A DNA stretch of 64,000 nt from Solihabitans fulvus (GCF_008386585.1 NZ_VUOB01000072.1:1-64000); one strand, 5' to 3'; numbered from the stretch's first letter, positions 27,223-36,023 are shown. The notes: generated by a model from the letters alone, not told the origin. Numbers and translations: made by a program.

Positions 27223-27471
27223 ACATCGGGAGGCCACAGGGCCGCCGGTTCGGAGCCGAGCCGACAGCAGCACAGGAGGTGGTGGAGCTGCGCGGCAACG
27301 GCGGCGTGCGGTGCCGGAGGTCACGGCCGGCGGCCCCTGGCCGGTGAAGGCTGTCCAGATCCGGGTGAACACCGCGCTCCCGGCGATTCCGCCGACGACT
27401 TCCCCGCGAGCGCGTGTTCCAGATTCGCTGCGCGGACCGATCATGTTGACCGTGCCCGTGCTTTACCCCTT

Positions 27472-28437
27472 TTACCGGTGGCGCGCGTTGTGTTCGGGGA
27501 GCAGGACGAGCTTGCCGCGGGGGTGTCCGGACGTGCCGAGTTCGACGGCGGACCGCCACTCGCCAAGCGGGTAGGTGCGCGCGATCGGGACAGTGAACGC
27601 GCCGTCGGCTGCGAGCGCGGCGTAGTCGGGCAGGAACGTGGCGGCTGGTACCGGATCGGTGACGTGGTCGAGGTTGACCCGCGCGCCGAGTCGCCTCGCC
27701 TCGTCATGGTTGCTGATCGTCATGACGCGGTGCGGGTCCCCGGTGATGGCGATGAGTTCGGGGATGGATCCCGCATTCGGCGGCGGAGCGTCGAACACGA
27801 AGTCGACCGGGCCACCGGCGAGCTCGCGCACCCGATCGGCCATCCCCGCGCCGTACGAGGTGACCTGAGCACCCTGGGCGGTGAGCTGCGCCGCGTAGGT
27901 AGAGCCAGCGGTAGCGATGACCCGCACGCCCCGACGAAGGGCGATCTGGGCGGCGGCGAACCCGACCATCGCGCCGGCGCCGTTGACCAGGAGCGTGGCC
28001 CCGGGCTCGACGCCTATCGCGTCGAGGGTCCAGGTGGCGGTTTGCACGGCCATCGGCAAGACGGCGGCCGCGACGGGATCGAGGCCCTCGGGCACGTGAT
28101 GCCAGCTGTCGAGGATCGCGACGTCGGCGGCGCCCGCGCTGGGTTGCGTGAGGAAGTCCGCCGTCCCGAAGACGAGCTCGCCGATCACGATGTCATCGAC
28201 GTGCTCACCCACGGCGTCGACCACTCCGGCGACGTCGTAGCCGATGCCGCGCGGCAAGCCAGCCGGCATGAATCCGCGGCAGAGCTCCCAGTCGGCGGGG
28301 TTGAGCCCGGCCGCGGTCACCCGCACACGGACACGGCCGGCGCCGGGGTCGGGGATCTCGACACGGTCCTCGCGCAGGACGTCGGCTGGTTCGCCGTATT
28401 CGTGGAATCGGATCGCGGTAGCGGGAACGGGAGTCAT
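27472..28437 (-). CDS. MDR-family NADPH:quinone-type oxidoreductase
   Basis: 321 residues of the medium-chain dehydrogenase/reductase family without the structural or catalytic zinc cysteines, so a quinone/enone reductase type. The N-terminal GroES-like half has GLNPADWELCRGF and GYDVAGVVDAVG; the Rossmann part has LLVNGAGAMVGFAAAQIA. Divergent from the TetR gene at 28521, and the shared 83-base gap holds two copies of a palindromic operator, so TetR almost certainly represses this gene. A detoxification role (reactive carbonyl or quinone) is likely. Confidence 0.87.
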   Translation of the reverse strand: MTPVPATAIRFHEYGEPADVLREDRVEIPDPGAGRVRVRVTAAGLNPADWELCRGFMPAGLPRGIGYDVAGVVDAVGEHVDDIVIGELVFGTADFLTQPSAGAADVAILDSWHHVPEGLDPVAAAVLPMAVQTATWTLDAIGVEPGATLLVNGAGAMVGFAAAQIALRRGVRVIATAGSTYAAQLTAQGAQVTSYGAGMADRVRELAGGPVDFVFDAPPPNAGSIPELIAITGDPHRVMTISNHDEARRLGARVNLDHVTDPVPAATFLPDYAALAADGAFTVPIARTYPLGEWRSAVELGTSGHPRGKLVLLPEHNARHR

Positions 28438-28458
28438 TGGTTCTCCTCCGAACGCCTG

Positions 28459-28506
28459 TAGTGACAGTTACTGACACTACCAGGTAGCGGCAGTCCCTGA
28501 CACTAC
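28459..28506. promoter_or_regulatory. Two palindromic TetR operator copies
   Basis: The first copy (28459-28479) has half-sites TAGTGACAGT and ACTGACACTA around one central base, a palindrome with one mismatch pair. The second (28484-28506) is a weaker version ending in the same CTGACACTAC. Both lie between divergent MDR and TetR genes. Confidence 0.8.
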
Positions 28507-28520
28507 GTAGAATGCAGATC

Positions 28521-29081
28521 ATGCCGAGAGACGGATCGCAGGCGCGCACCCGACTGCGGGCGGCGGCCCTGGAGCTGTACCGCGAACGCGGCTACGACGA
28601 GACGACCACCGCACAGATCGCCACACGGGCCGGGGTCACCGAGCGCACCTACTTTCGCCACTTCGCCGACAAGCGCGAGGTGCTCTTCGACGGCGAAGCG
28701 GAGCTACGCGCGATCCTCGTCAACGCCGTCGCCACCGCGCCGGACCGCCTGGCACCGCTGCCCGTCATGGTCCGCGCGTTCACCGCCGTGGTCCCGCTAC
28801 TCATCGCCAACCGCTCGGTGGCGCAGCAGCGAGCGGAGGTCATCGCCGTGACCCCGGCCCTGCAAGAACGCGCCTACGCCAAGACCGCCGCCCTCATCGA
28901 CGCCCTCACCGACGCCCTCACCGCGCGCGGGATCACCCGCCCGACAGCGCGACTCACAGCACAGGTCGGAATGGCCGCCTTCGAACGCGCCAATCGAGCA
29001 TGGGCCGACACCCCCGCCCATGACCTGACCACCCTGATCGCTCAGGCGGCTGACGAGGTACTCACACTCGGCGGCACGTGA
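28521..29081 (+). CDS. TetR-family repressor
   Basis: About 186 residues. The N-terminal helix-turn-helix is standard: RLRAAALELYRERGYDETT, then IATRAGVTERTYFRHFADKREVLF. The C-terminal ligand domain is 120 residues, all-helical and variable, with ERANRAWAD near the end. I prefer ATG 28521 (MPRDGS) over ATG 28512. It should bind the palindromes in front of it and control itself and the divergent MDR oxidoreductase. Confidence 0.88.
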   Translation: MPRDGSQARTRLRAAALELYRERGYDETTTAQIATRAGVTERTYFRHFADKREVLFDGEAELRAILVNAVATAPDRLAPLPVMVRAFTAVVPLLIANRSVAQQRAEVIAVTPALQERAYAKTAALIDALTDALTARGITRPTARLTAQVGMAAFERANRAWADTPAHDLTTLIAQAADEVLTLGGT

Positions 29082-29106
29082 ACCTCAAAACCCTCTGTCA
29101 GGAGCG

Positions 29107-29994
29107 CTAAGCCTCGGTCAGCGAGCGGCACGCGGCGACGAACGCGGTCAGCTCGTCGACCCGGTCCGACGGCGCGTCCACCGCCCGGTTCACCACCTTG
29201 ATGAGGTGCTCGTACGCCTCGGTGTGGTCGTACCTGGCAACGTCTGCGATCCGCAGCGCCCACCGCCAGTAGCCCTTGATGGTGTCGGCCAACGGCATTC
29301 GGAAGTCCGCGACGACGGCCCGGATCGGCTCGACCATCGCCTCGCCGTGCCGCCGCAGGTACAGCTGCACGACGTCGGCGAAGAACGCGAAGTGCCTGGC
29401 CTCGTCGCGGCTGAGCCGGCCAAGGACGTCCGCGAGCAGCGGATCGCCGACGGCCCGCCGCAGGTGCTGGTAGTAGAGCTGCGTCGCCTTCTCCTGTACC
29501 AGCGCATAGGTGAAGAACTGCACGGCGTGCGGGTAGGGCAGGTCGAACCGCTTGTGTCCCTCGACGGCCAGCGCGCCGCGCAGTGTGTCCGGCTCGGCCA
29601 TCCCGGCGGCGAGCTGGTAGCGCGCGAGCGCCAGCGCATGCGTGTCCTCCTCCTGCGCCCAGCGGACGGAGAAGTGGTACAGCTCGCGGTTGTGTTCGAA
29701 GGTGGGCAGGTCGACGGAGTCGTCGACCGGGAAGTGCCTGTCGTACATGGCGAAGTAGCCGGGCAGGTGGTCCTCAATGACGGTGACAAACTCGACCGCC
29801 GACCGCTCCCCCTCGGTGAGGCGGTCCGCGTCCGCCGTGCCCCAGTCGAACTCGGTGTCGACGTCCCACCGGCCGCCGTGCGCCGCGACGCGCAGGAACG
29901 TGCGCACTGCGGGGTCGAGTTCGGCCGCGGTGAGCAGCGGCCCACCGATCGGCTCCGGCGACCGTGCCGCACCCGCCATGACGCGTCCCCTCAT
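29107..29994 (-). CDS. Acyl-ACP desaturase (ferritin-like diiron)
   Basis: About 295 residues, helical. Two diiron ExxH motifs are visible: EEDTH and DEARH, the counterparts of EENRH and DEKRH in plant stearoyl-ACP desaturase and the mycobacterial DesA proteins, with further acidic residues in VIEDHLPGYF. The enzyme would use O2 and electrons to insert a double bond in a chain held on ACP. The ATG at 29994 overlaps the methyltransferase stop by 4 bases. It is the last gene of a nine-gene lipid operon. With the methyltransferase it could create an alkene and then a cyclopropane or methyl branch. Confidence 0.85.
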   Translation of the reverse strand: MRGRVMAGAARSPEPIGGPLLTAAELDPAVRTFLRVAAHGGRWDVDTEFDWGTADADRLTEGERSAVEFVTVIEDHLPGYFAMYDRHFPVDDSVDLPTFEHNRELYHFSVRWAQEEDTHALALARYQLAAGMAEPDTLRGALAVEGHKRFDLPYPHAVQFFTYALVQEKATQLYYQHLRRAVGDPLLADVLGRLSRDEARHFAFFADVVQLYLRRHGEAMVEPIRAVVADFRMPLADTIKGYWRWALRIADVARYDHTEAYEHLIKVVNRAVDAPSDRVDELTAFVAACRSLTEA

Positions 29995-30821
29995 CGTTTG
30001 TTCCGGCACACCAGCGCGTAGTGCTTGGTGGTGAAGCCCCAACCGGCGTTCGCGGTTCGCAGGTACCGGGTGAGGTCGTCGGCGAGGCCCTCGGAGATCG
30101 CGTCAAGGCGGTCCGCGTTGGCGGCCACGTTGGCCAGCCAGTCCTCGATGGTCCGGTGGTAGTGCGCGGTCAGGTCGTCCACCGCCGTGATGGTGAGGCC
30201 GGCGTCCTCCGCGCCGCGCACCAGGTCCGACAGCGGCCGCAGGTCGCCCCAGCCGAAGATCGACTCGCGGACGAACGCCGCGCTGGGGCGGGTGCTGAAC
30301 TCCGCGCGCTTGGCCGCGTTGCGGTAGCAGCTCTCGGACACGTACAACATGCCGCCGGGTCGCAGCGCGGCGCGGCATTTCGTGAAGACCTCGGCGAGGT
30401 TGGGCATGTGCACGATGGAGCCGAGCATGGTGATCGCGTCGAATCCGCGCCGCTCGAGCGTGATGTCCTCGACGCGCCCGGTCCGCACCCGCACCCGGTT
30501 GGTGAGGCCGCGCTCGGCCGCCCGCGCCGCGACGTAGTCCCGCTGGTTTGGCGCCGGGCTGACGCCGACCGTGCTGACCCCGTAGTTGGCCGCCACGAAC
30601 AGGATCAGCGCGCCCCAGCCGCTGCCGATGTCCAGCAGGCGCTGCCCCGGCCGCAGCGCGAGCCGCCCGGCCACGTAGTGCAGCTTGTTGCGCTGCGCGG
30701 TGTCCAGCGAGTCGCTGTCGTTGCGGTACAGGCCGGAGCTGTACTTCCTGGTCTCGCCGAGGAACAGTTCGAAGATCCTCGGGTCGAGGTCGTAGTGCTG
30801 GTTGGTCTCCGCCACGGTCAC
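29991..30821 (-). CDS. Cyclopropane-fatty-acid-synthase-like SAM methyltransferase
   Basis: 276 residues. The opening HYDLDPRIFELFLGETRKYSSGLY is the mark of the CFAS/mycolic-acid methyltransferase family (the substrate-positioning 'HYD...F...L....YS' block). Next comes a class I SAM site LLDIGSGWGALI and VVGVSP-type second strand. The family methylates or cyclopropanates double bonds in acyl chains; other members methylate carbons in natural products. It overlaps the ACP gene and the desaturase gene by 4 bases each, supporting action on an ACP-bound unsaturated acyl chain. The bicarbonate-site residues cannot be assigned by eye. Confidence 0.82.
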   Translation of the reverse strand: MTVAETNQHYDLDPRIFELFLGETRKYSSGLYRNDSDSLDTAQRNKLHYVAGRLALRPGQRLLDIGSGWGALILFVAANYGVSTVGVSPAPNQRDYVAARAAERGLTNRVRVRTGRVEDITLERRGFDAITMLGSIVHMPNLAEVFTKCRAALRPGGMLYVSESCYRNAAKRAEFSTRPSAAFVRESIFGWGDLRPLSDLVRGAEDAGLTITAVDDLTAHYHRTIEDWLANVAANADRLDAISEGLADDLTRYLRTANAGWGFTTKHYALVCRNKR

Positions 30822-31093
30822 GGCGCGGCCTCCCGGTCCGCCAGCGCCGACCGCACCGCGTCGACGACGTCGCCGATGGTGTGGAAGGCGAACACCTCCT
30901 CGTCCTCCAGCTCTATGTCGTAGATCCGTTCGACGGTGGCCACGACCCTGAGCACCTTGACGGAGTCCACACCGTCCAGAGTGGACAGATCGACGTCAGG
31001 GCCGTCGACCGCGCCGATCTCCCTGACCACGATGGCGGTGACCGTGTCGGTGATGCCGTCCGCCACGGTCGTCTCGTCGGCTACCTCAGGCAC
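30818..31093 (-). CDS. Acyl carrier protein
   Basis: 91 residues, acidic, with the phosphopantetheine serine in DGVDSVKVLR near residue 45 and a following ERIYDIELEDEEVF helix. GTG start, overlapping the thioesterase by 8 bases and the methyltransferase by 4. In this operon it is the likely acceptor of the acyl group activated by the fatty acyl-AMP ligase, and the platform on which the desaturases, methyltransferase, P450 and dehydratases act. Confidence 0.9.
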   Translation of the reverse strand: MPEVADETTVADGITDTVTAIVVREIGAVDGPDVDLSTLDGVDSVKVLRVVATVERIYDIELEDEEVFAFHTIGDVVDAVRSALADREAAP

Positions 31094-31634
31094 CGGGCTC
31101 TCCTTTGCGGTGGTTGCTGATCCTGGCGAGTTCGCGCTCGACGAGCGCGGACTCGGTGTCAGTGAGGTCCATCCGGGACCGCGCCTGTTGGGTCGTCATC
31201 GGCAGGTACTGGCCGACGGCCGTGACCGCCGTCGTTCCGTTGCGCAGCAACACCTCCGCCTGCGCCCGGTAGGGGCTGGGGTCGGCGGCGCGGACCTGGG
31301 TCCGCGCCACGCACAGGTACTCGCGGCCGACGAGCACCGGCGCGACGTACCGCGTGCGCAGCGTCGTGGTGCACACCGACAGCCCGGTCCGCAGCACCAA
31401 CAGGTTGCCCATGATCTCGTCGCAGACGGTGGACACGATGCCGCCGTGCACGACGCCCGGATAGGACTCGAACGCCCGGTCAAAGGTTAGCCGGCAGGAG
31501 ATGCCGTCCCCGGTCCGGCGAAACGTCAGGCGCAGGCCGGTGTCGTTGTGCGGTGAGCAACCGAAACACCGGTAGTCCGCGAGCACCCGCCACGGCACCT
31601 GGACCGGCTCGCCCTCCGGCCAGTCGGCCGTCAC
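31086..31634 (-). CDS. Hotdog-fold thioesterase, PaaI type
   Basis: 182 residues. The signature CFGCSPHNDTGL near residue 25 and VVHGGIVSTVCDEIMGN (conserved HGG-x-D helix) place it in the PaaI/YigI-like acyl thioesterases. These hydrolyse acyl-CoA or acyl-ACP. Here it may release or proofread acyl-ACP in the lipid operon. It overlaps the desaturase-like gene upstream by 4 bases and the ACP gene downstream by 8. In fluorometabolite producers another hotdog thioesterase (FlK) destroys fluoroacetyl-CoA; this one lacks an obvious FlK look and I do not assign that role. Confidence 0.82.
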   Translation of the reverse strand: MTADWPEGEPVQVPWRVLADYRCFGCSPHNDTGLRLTFRRTGDGISCRLTFDRAFESYPGVVHGGIVSTVCDEIMGNLLVLRTGLSVCTTTLRTRYVAPVLVGREYLCVARTQVRAADPSPYRAQAEVLLRNGTTAVTAVGQYLPMTTQQARSRMDLTDTESALVERELARISNHRKGEPGA

Positions 31635-32419
31635 GAGATCGCCTCGGCGAGCGCCCGACGCACCCGACCGTTGGTGGACAGGTCCAGGTCGGTGATGCCG
31701 CCGAACACGCGGCGGATCTTGTCGTGCAGCTCGGTGAGTTCACCGTCGGCGGCGACCCGCTCGAGGAACAGCTCGAACGCGGTGTCGATGGTCTCGTGGT
31801 CGGCCAGCTCGGTCAGGTTGCTCTTGAAGACGCTGACGGGATGGCGGATGCGCGCGTCGGAGGTGTAGACGTACAGCGTCTCCAGCACCGAGGCGACCTC
31901 GTCGGGACGCCTGGCCAGTCGGTCCTTGACGAAGTGGATGAACTCGCGGGCGTGCCCGGCCTCGTCCACGCTCGCGCTGGTCAGGATCTGCCGCAGCACA
32001 GGTTCCGTGACCGCGCTGGCCAGCCGTCGGTACAGGTGGTTGACCGTCAGTTCGGAGATCACGTTGGTGGCCAGCGTCGCCGACGGCGTAGTGCCCGGCG
32101 CGTAGGGCTCGCGCATCGCCTCGACCCGACCGTCGGCCACGTCGTGGCCAACGGCGTTGAGCCAGCTCTTGAAGGCGTAGTGGTGCTGCACCTCCTGGTA
32201 ACCCCAGACGACCGCGAAGGTGGAGAAGTCGTAGTCGTCGACGAACTCGTTGAGGAAGCCGTGCACGGCCGCGATGACGTTGGACTCGCCGATCACGCCG
32301 CTCTTGGCCATCGACACGTACTCCGGCCGGACCAGGTCCAGCCGGACCGCGCCGAAGTCGATGTCGCCGAGCTGCCAGTGGTTCCGTTCGAACTGCCTGA
32401 AGACCTCGTAGGTGTGCAC
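31631..32419 (-). CDS. Second ferritin-like acyl-ACP desaturase/oxygenase
   Basis: 262 residues from GTG 32419, which follows GAGGGG by 6 bases. Helical, with two ExxH metal motifs: EVQHHYAF (E-x-x-H) and DEAGHAREF, plus further Glu in FERNH and SELTVNH. The pattern matches the acyl-ACP desaturase/AurF-like diiron group rather than haem or Rieske enzymes. It is different enough from the desaturase at 29107 to suggest a second, distinct oxidation (another desaturation, hydroxylation or N-oxygenation). It sits between the FAAL (17-base gap) and the thioesterase (overlap). Confidence 0.75.
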   Translation of the reverse strand: MHTYEVFRQFERNHWQLGDIDFGAVRLDLVRPEYVSMAKSGVIGESNVIAAVHGFLNEFVDDYDFSTFAVVWGYQEVQHHYAFKSWLNAVGHDVADGRVEAMREPYAPGTTPSATLATNVISELTVNHLYRRLASAVTEPVLRQILTSASVDEAGHAREFIHFVKDRLARRPDEVASVLETLYVYTSDARIRHPVSVFKSNLTELADHETIDTAFELFLERVAADGELTELHDKIRRVFGGITDLDLSTNGRVRRALAEAIS

Positions 32420-32436
32420 GGTGTGCCCCTCGCTGC

Positions 32437-34056
32437 TCAGGTGAACCGACCGCGCGCGGCGAGCCGTTGGACTTTTCCACTGCTGGTGCGGGGAATGGCG
32501 TGCGGGCCGACGAGCGTGACCAGCAGCCGATCCAGGCCGGTGACCGCGACTACCTTGTCCCGCAACCGTTGCGCGAGCCCGGCGCGCTCGTCCTCGTCGG
32601 CCGTGACGGTCTCCGCGACCAGCGTGACCCGCTCCTGGCCGTCGGCGTCGTGGTCGGCGAAGGCGACGCACCGGCGGCGGTGTACGCCGGGGTCCGCGCG
32701 CACGGCGCCCTCGATGTCCTCGGGGTAGTAGTTCGCGCCCCTGACGATGATCATTTCCTTGCTGCGGCCCGTGATGTGCAGGTCGCCACCCGCGAGGTAG
32801 CCGAGGTCGCCGGTGCGCAGCCAGCCGTCGGCGGTGAAGGGCTGGTGACCGTCGCCGAGGTAGCCGGGGGTTACCGAGGGACCGCGCACCTGGACCTCGC
32901 CGACCACACGCTCCCGCTCCGCCACGACGCCGTGCTCGTCGGCGATGCGCAGCTCGATGCCGTCGACCGGGCCGCCGAGCGCGACCACGCCGCGCGCGGC
33001 CGGCGAGGACGAGTCGACGGGAACGGCGAGGGACTCGTCGGTCAGTCGCGACCGGTGCACCCAGTCCGTGCGCGGTCCCCGGCCGAGCGGCGGGAACGTC
33101 ACCGCGAGCGTGGCCTCCGCGAGGCCGTACACCGGGAACATCGCCGCCGGCCGGAAGCCGGCCGGCGCGAAGTGCTCGACGAAGGAGCGCACCGAGTCCT
33201 CCGCGACGGGTTCCGCGCCGTTGAGGGCGACCCGCCAGCGGCTCATGTCGTAGCCGGCGACCTCGTCGGCAGGCACGGCCTGCCGCAGGTAGTCGTAGCC
33301 GAAGTTCGGCAGCGGGCAGACGGTGTGCCGGCCGTCGGCGAACGCGCGCAGCCAGCCTGCGGGGTCCTTCACGAACGACGCTGGCGACCACACGGTCGTG
33401 TGCGCGCCGGCCAGCAGCGCGGTGAGCGTGCCGAACAGGCCCATGTCGTGGAACAGCGGCAGCCACATGGCGACCCGGTCGGCAGGTCCGAGGTCGACGC
33501 CGGACCGGATAGCCCGCAGTCCGGCCAGCACGTTGGCGTGGCTCAGCCGCACGCCCTTGGGCCGGGCGGTGCTGCCGGAGGTGAACTGCACGATCGCGAG
33601 ATCGTCGCAGGAGACCTCGAGATCTCGCGTGTCACCACCGGAGTCGAGCCCGTCGGCGGAGAGCACCCGGAGCCCGTGCAGCGCGGTGGCGATCGTCTTC
33701 GACCGGCGCATCCTGTTCGACACCAACACATCCCGGATGCCGGCGGTCTCGACAATGCCGCGCAGCCGCGCCGGATAGCCGTCGCGGCCGGTGGTGGGCA
33801 GCGGCAGCGGACACGCGCACGCGCCGAGCCTGCTGACCGCGAGCAGCACGCGCAGGAAGTCCGGTTCGCTGCCGAAGAGCAGGCCGACCCGGTCGCCCGC
33901 GCGCACGCCTATGGCCGCGAGCGCGCGGGCCGTCGCGCGCGACTGCTCGGCCAGTCGGTCGAGCCGGATTTCCGTGCCGTCGCCGGCAAAGCTGAGCGTG
34001 GTGTCCCCGGCGGCCGCGTCGAGCGCCGCGTGCAGGGTCTCCTCCGCCGAGGCCAT
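32437..34056 (-). CDS. Fatty acyl-AMP ligase (FAAL)
   Basis: 539 residues of the ANL superfamily. Motifs: QFTSGSTARPKGV (P-loop), FHDMGLFGTL, LNGAEPVAEDS, and YGLAEATLAVTFPP, the combination typical of FadD32-like FAALs rather than CoA ligases. C-terminal lysine region IPRTSSGKVQR is present. It would activate a fatty acid with ATP and pass it to an ACP, most likely the one at 30818-31093. The ATG lies 1 base after the P450 stop. This is the entry point of the lipid operon and probably provides the N-acyl group of the lipopeptide. Confidence 0.9.
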   Translation of the reverse strand: MASAEETLHAALDAAAGDTTLSFAGDGTEIRLDRLAEQSRATARALAAIGVRAGDRVGLLFGSEPDFLRVLLAVSRLGACACPLPLPTTGRDGYPARLRGIVETAGIRDVLVSNRMRRSKTIATALHGLRVLSADGLDSGGDTRDLEVSCDDLAIVQFTSGSTARPKGVRLSHANVLAGLRAIRSGVDLGPADRVAMWLPLFHDMGLFGTLTALLAGAHTTVWSPASFVKDPAGWLRAFADGRHTVCPLPNFGYDYLRQAVPADEVAGYDMSRWRVALNGAEPVAEDSVRSFVEHFAPAGFRPAAMFPVYGLAEATLAVTFPPLGRGPRTDWVHRSRLTDESLAVPVDSSSPAARGVVALGGPVDGIELRIADEHGVVAERERVVGEVQVRGPSVTPGYLGDGHQPFTADGWLRTGDLGYLAGGDLHITGRSKEMIIVRGANYYPEDIEGAVRADPGVHRRRCVAFADHDADGQERVTLVAETVTADEDERAGLAQRLRDKVVAVTGLDRLLVTLVGPHAIPRTSSGKVQRLAARGRFT

Positions 34057-34057
34057 G

Positions 34058-35269
34058 TCAGCGCTCCCCTGCCGTGGCCGGCAGGCTCGCCAGCCCACGG
34101 AACTGGAGGCTGTCGGCCCGCTGCACCGGCGGATCGTCCGGCAGCAGCGCGAGATCGGGCATGCGGGTGGTCAGCGCGGCCAGCACGGCGGCGCCCTCCA
34201 TCCTGGCCAGCCCGGCCCCGATGCAGTAGTGCAGCCCGTGCCCCAGCCCGAGATGCCCGGTCTCCTTCCTGCTGACGTCGATCCGGTCGGGTTCGGTGAA
34301 CTTCGCCGGGTCGCGGTTCGCTGCGCCGCGCATGAGAAAGGCGAGCTGCCCGCGTTCCAGCCGGACCCCGTCGATCTCCAGGTCCCTGGTGAGCAACCGG
34401 TGCGTCAGCTGGATGGTCCCGTCGTGCCGGATCAGCTCGTCGACCGCGGTCGGGATCAGCGACGGGTCGGCCAGCAGCAGATCCCACTGCGCGCGCTGGC
34501 TGAGCAGCCCGCGCAACACGTTGCCGATCGTGTCGATGCTGGTCTCGAAACCGGCCATGATCAGCAGCAGCAGATTGGCGCGCAGCTCGTCCTCGGACAG
34601 CCGGTCCTCGCCGTCGCGGGCCGCCATGATCCGGCTGATCAGGTCGTCGCGCGGGTCGCCGACCCGCGCACGGACTGCCTCGTCGAGATAGTCGATCATC
34701 TCGCCGAGCGCCCGCGCCGCGGGCGGGCCCGCCGCGCCGAGGTCGAGCGCGCCGCCGAGGAACACCTTGATCGCGTCACACCAAGCGGCCAGCATGGCCG
34801 CGTCAGCGCATGGCAACCCGAACAGATCGACGACGACCAGTGCCGGCACGTGCCTCGCGAGATCGGCGACCAGATCGAAGGTTCCCTTGTCCGCCAACGC
34901 GTTCACGAGGTCGGCCACGATCTTCTCTACCAGCGGCCTCATCCGGCGAATGGCGCGCGGGGTGAAGCCCTCGGCCACCAGGCCGCGCACCCGCGCGTGC
35001 TCTGGCGGGTCGAGCATCCACATCCACGTCGAGGACAGCCGCACGAACCGGGCCATCTCGGGCGAGATCGTGCCGCCCCTGCTGGCCACCAACGCGTCGA
35101 CGCGGCGCGAGGAGAACGTCTCGTGGTCGCGCAGCGCGGCCTGCACGTCGTCGAAGCGGGTGAGCACCCAGCCGTGCAGCTGGTCGTCCCAGCACACCGG
35201 ATCGGCCTCGCGCAGCCTCCCGTAGGCCGGATACGGGTCGAGCATCACCTCGCGCGTCAACAGGGTCAC
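34058..35269 (-). CDS. Cytochrome P450
   Basis: About 403 residues. I-helix oxygen motif IMAGFETSIDTI (Glu in the AGx[D/E]T place), ExxR in ELIRHDG, and the haem loop GLGHGLHYCIGAGLAR with the Cys ligand. The aromatic Phe that usually starts the haem loop is Leu here (HLGLGHG). A soluble bacterial class I enzyme needing ferredoxin partners not encoded nearby. The start is GTG 35269 or 35272, overlapping the dehydratase stop. Because its neighbours act on acyl-ACP, hydroxylation or further oxidation of the acyl chain is the best guess. Confidence 0.92.
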   Translation of the reverse strand: MTLLTREVMLDPYPAYGRLREADPVCWDDQLHGWVLTRFDDVQAALRDHETFSSRRVDALVASRGGTISPEMARFVRLSSTWMWMLDPPEHARVRGLVAEGFTPRAIRRMRPLVEKIVADLVNALADKGTFDLVADLARHVPALVVVDLFGLPCADAAMLAAWCDAIKVFLGGALDLGAAGPPAARALGEMIDYLDEAVRARVGDPRDDLISRIMAARDGEDRLSEDELRANLLLLIMAGFETSIDTIGNVLRGLLSQRAQWDLLLADPSLIPTAVDELIRHDGTIQLTHRLLTRDLEIDGVRLERGQLAFLMRGAANRDPAKFTEPDRIDVSRKETGHLGLGHGLHYCIGAGLARMEGAAVLAALTTRMPDLALLPDDPPVQRADSLQFRGLASLPATAGER

Positions 35270-35646
35270 CACGGCAACTGCCCCGCCCGTGCCGTCGCGG
35301 TGCCCTCGCCGCGGAGCACTTCGACTCCCCTGTCGCTGGCGATCGACAGCGTGAACGCGAGCGACACCAGACCATCGTCCTTCTTCGTGGTGCCAACGAT
35401 CTCGACGACCGAGGTGACCGTGTCGCCGGCGAAGACGGGCGCGAGGAACACCATCGACAACTCGGCGAGGTGCACGCCGGGGTCGGCGAGCAGCGGCGTC
35501 GCGGCGAGCGTCAGCAGGCCCTGCGCCATCCGTCCCTCGGCGACGCCGGTGGTGTGGTGCGCGCCGAAGTCGCCGGTCAGTTCGGCGCAGGCGTCGATGT
35601 CCGCGTCGGTCACGGTCCGTGTGGCGGTCAGCGTCGCCTCGCTCAT
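35266..35646 (-). CDS. MaoC-like (R)-hydratase, catalytic subunit
   Basis: 126 residues with a hotdog fold and the hydratase motif TGDFGAHHTT...AEGRMAQGLL, in which the Asp and His six residues apart are the catalytic pair of MaoC/HadB enzymes. It adds or removes water at C2-C3 of 3-hydroxyacyl thioesters. It overlaps by 4 bases a similar-sized partner that lacks the motif, so the two look like the HadA-HadB type heterodimer of mycobacterial FAS-II. Role: dehydration step in making the unusual acyl chain. Confidence 0.85.
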   Translation of the reverse strand: MSEATLTATRTVTDADIDACAELTGDFGAHHTTGVAEGRMAQGLLTLAATPLLADPGVHLAELSMVFLAPVFAGDTVTSVVEIVGTTKKDDGLVSLAFTLSIASDRGVEVLRGEGTATARAGQLPW

Positions 35647-36023
35647 ACCGGCCCCACCACGCCCCTGCTGTGGCCTTCGATGACGAGGTCGCCGCTGGCG
35701 CGGATCCGCGCGTCGAACGCGATCCTGGTGACGCCGTCAACGGTGTCGAGCCTGGTGACCGCCAGCTCGGCGGACAGCGTCTCGTTCCTGCGCACCGGAC
35801 GGGCCGCGGTCCAGGTCATCCGGCCGGAGAGGTAGTTCAGGTCGCCGCCCAGCTTCGTCAGCGGCGCGACCACGAGCAGGTAGGGCAGGTAGTCGGGCAG
35901 CGGATCGGTGGGTCGGCCGGCGAGTGCGCAGCATCGCGCGACCTCTTCGTCGGTGTAGCTCGTCGACCAGGTCAGCACGGAGCCGACGACGATGTCGCCG
36001 TGCACACCAGACACGCTCACCAC
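35643..36023 (-). CDS. MaoC-like hydratase, partner subunit
   Basis: About 126 residues from GTG 36023, which follows GGGGG by 7 bases. The fold pattern is hotdog (VGSVLTWSTSYTDEEVARCC at the start, YLLVVAPLTKLGGDLNYLSG in the middle, FDARIRASGDLVIEG strands), but the Asp/His hydratase pair is missing. Non-catalytic HadA/HadC-like partner of the next gene, overlapping it by 4 bases. It is the first gene of the operon, so the 250-base gap upstream should contain the operon promoter. Alternative: an independent thioester-binding protein. Confidence 0.7.
   Translation of the reverse strand: MVSVSGVHGDIVVGSVLTWSTSYTDEEVARCCALAGRPTDPLPDYLPYLLVVAPLTKLGGDLNYLSGRMTWTAARPVRRNETLSAELAVTRLDTVDGVTRIAFDARIRASGDLVIEGHSRGVVGPV

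Noticed and set aside
31086..31634. FlK-type fluoroacetyl-CoA thioesterase
   Set aside because: It is a hotdog thioesterase but has the PaaI CFGC/HGG pattern and sits in the lipid operon between ACP and desaturase genes; nothing points to fluoroacetyl-CoA.
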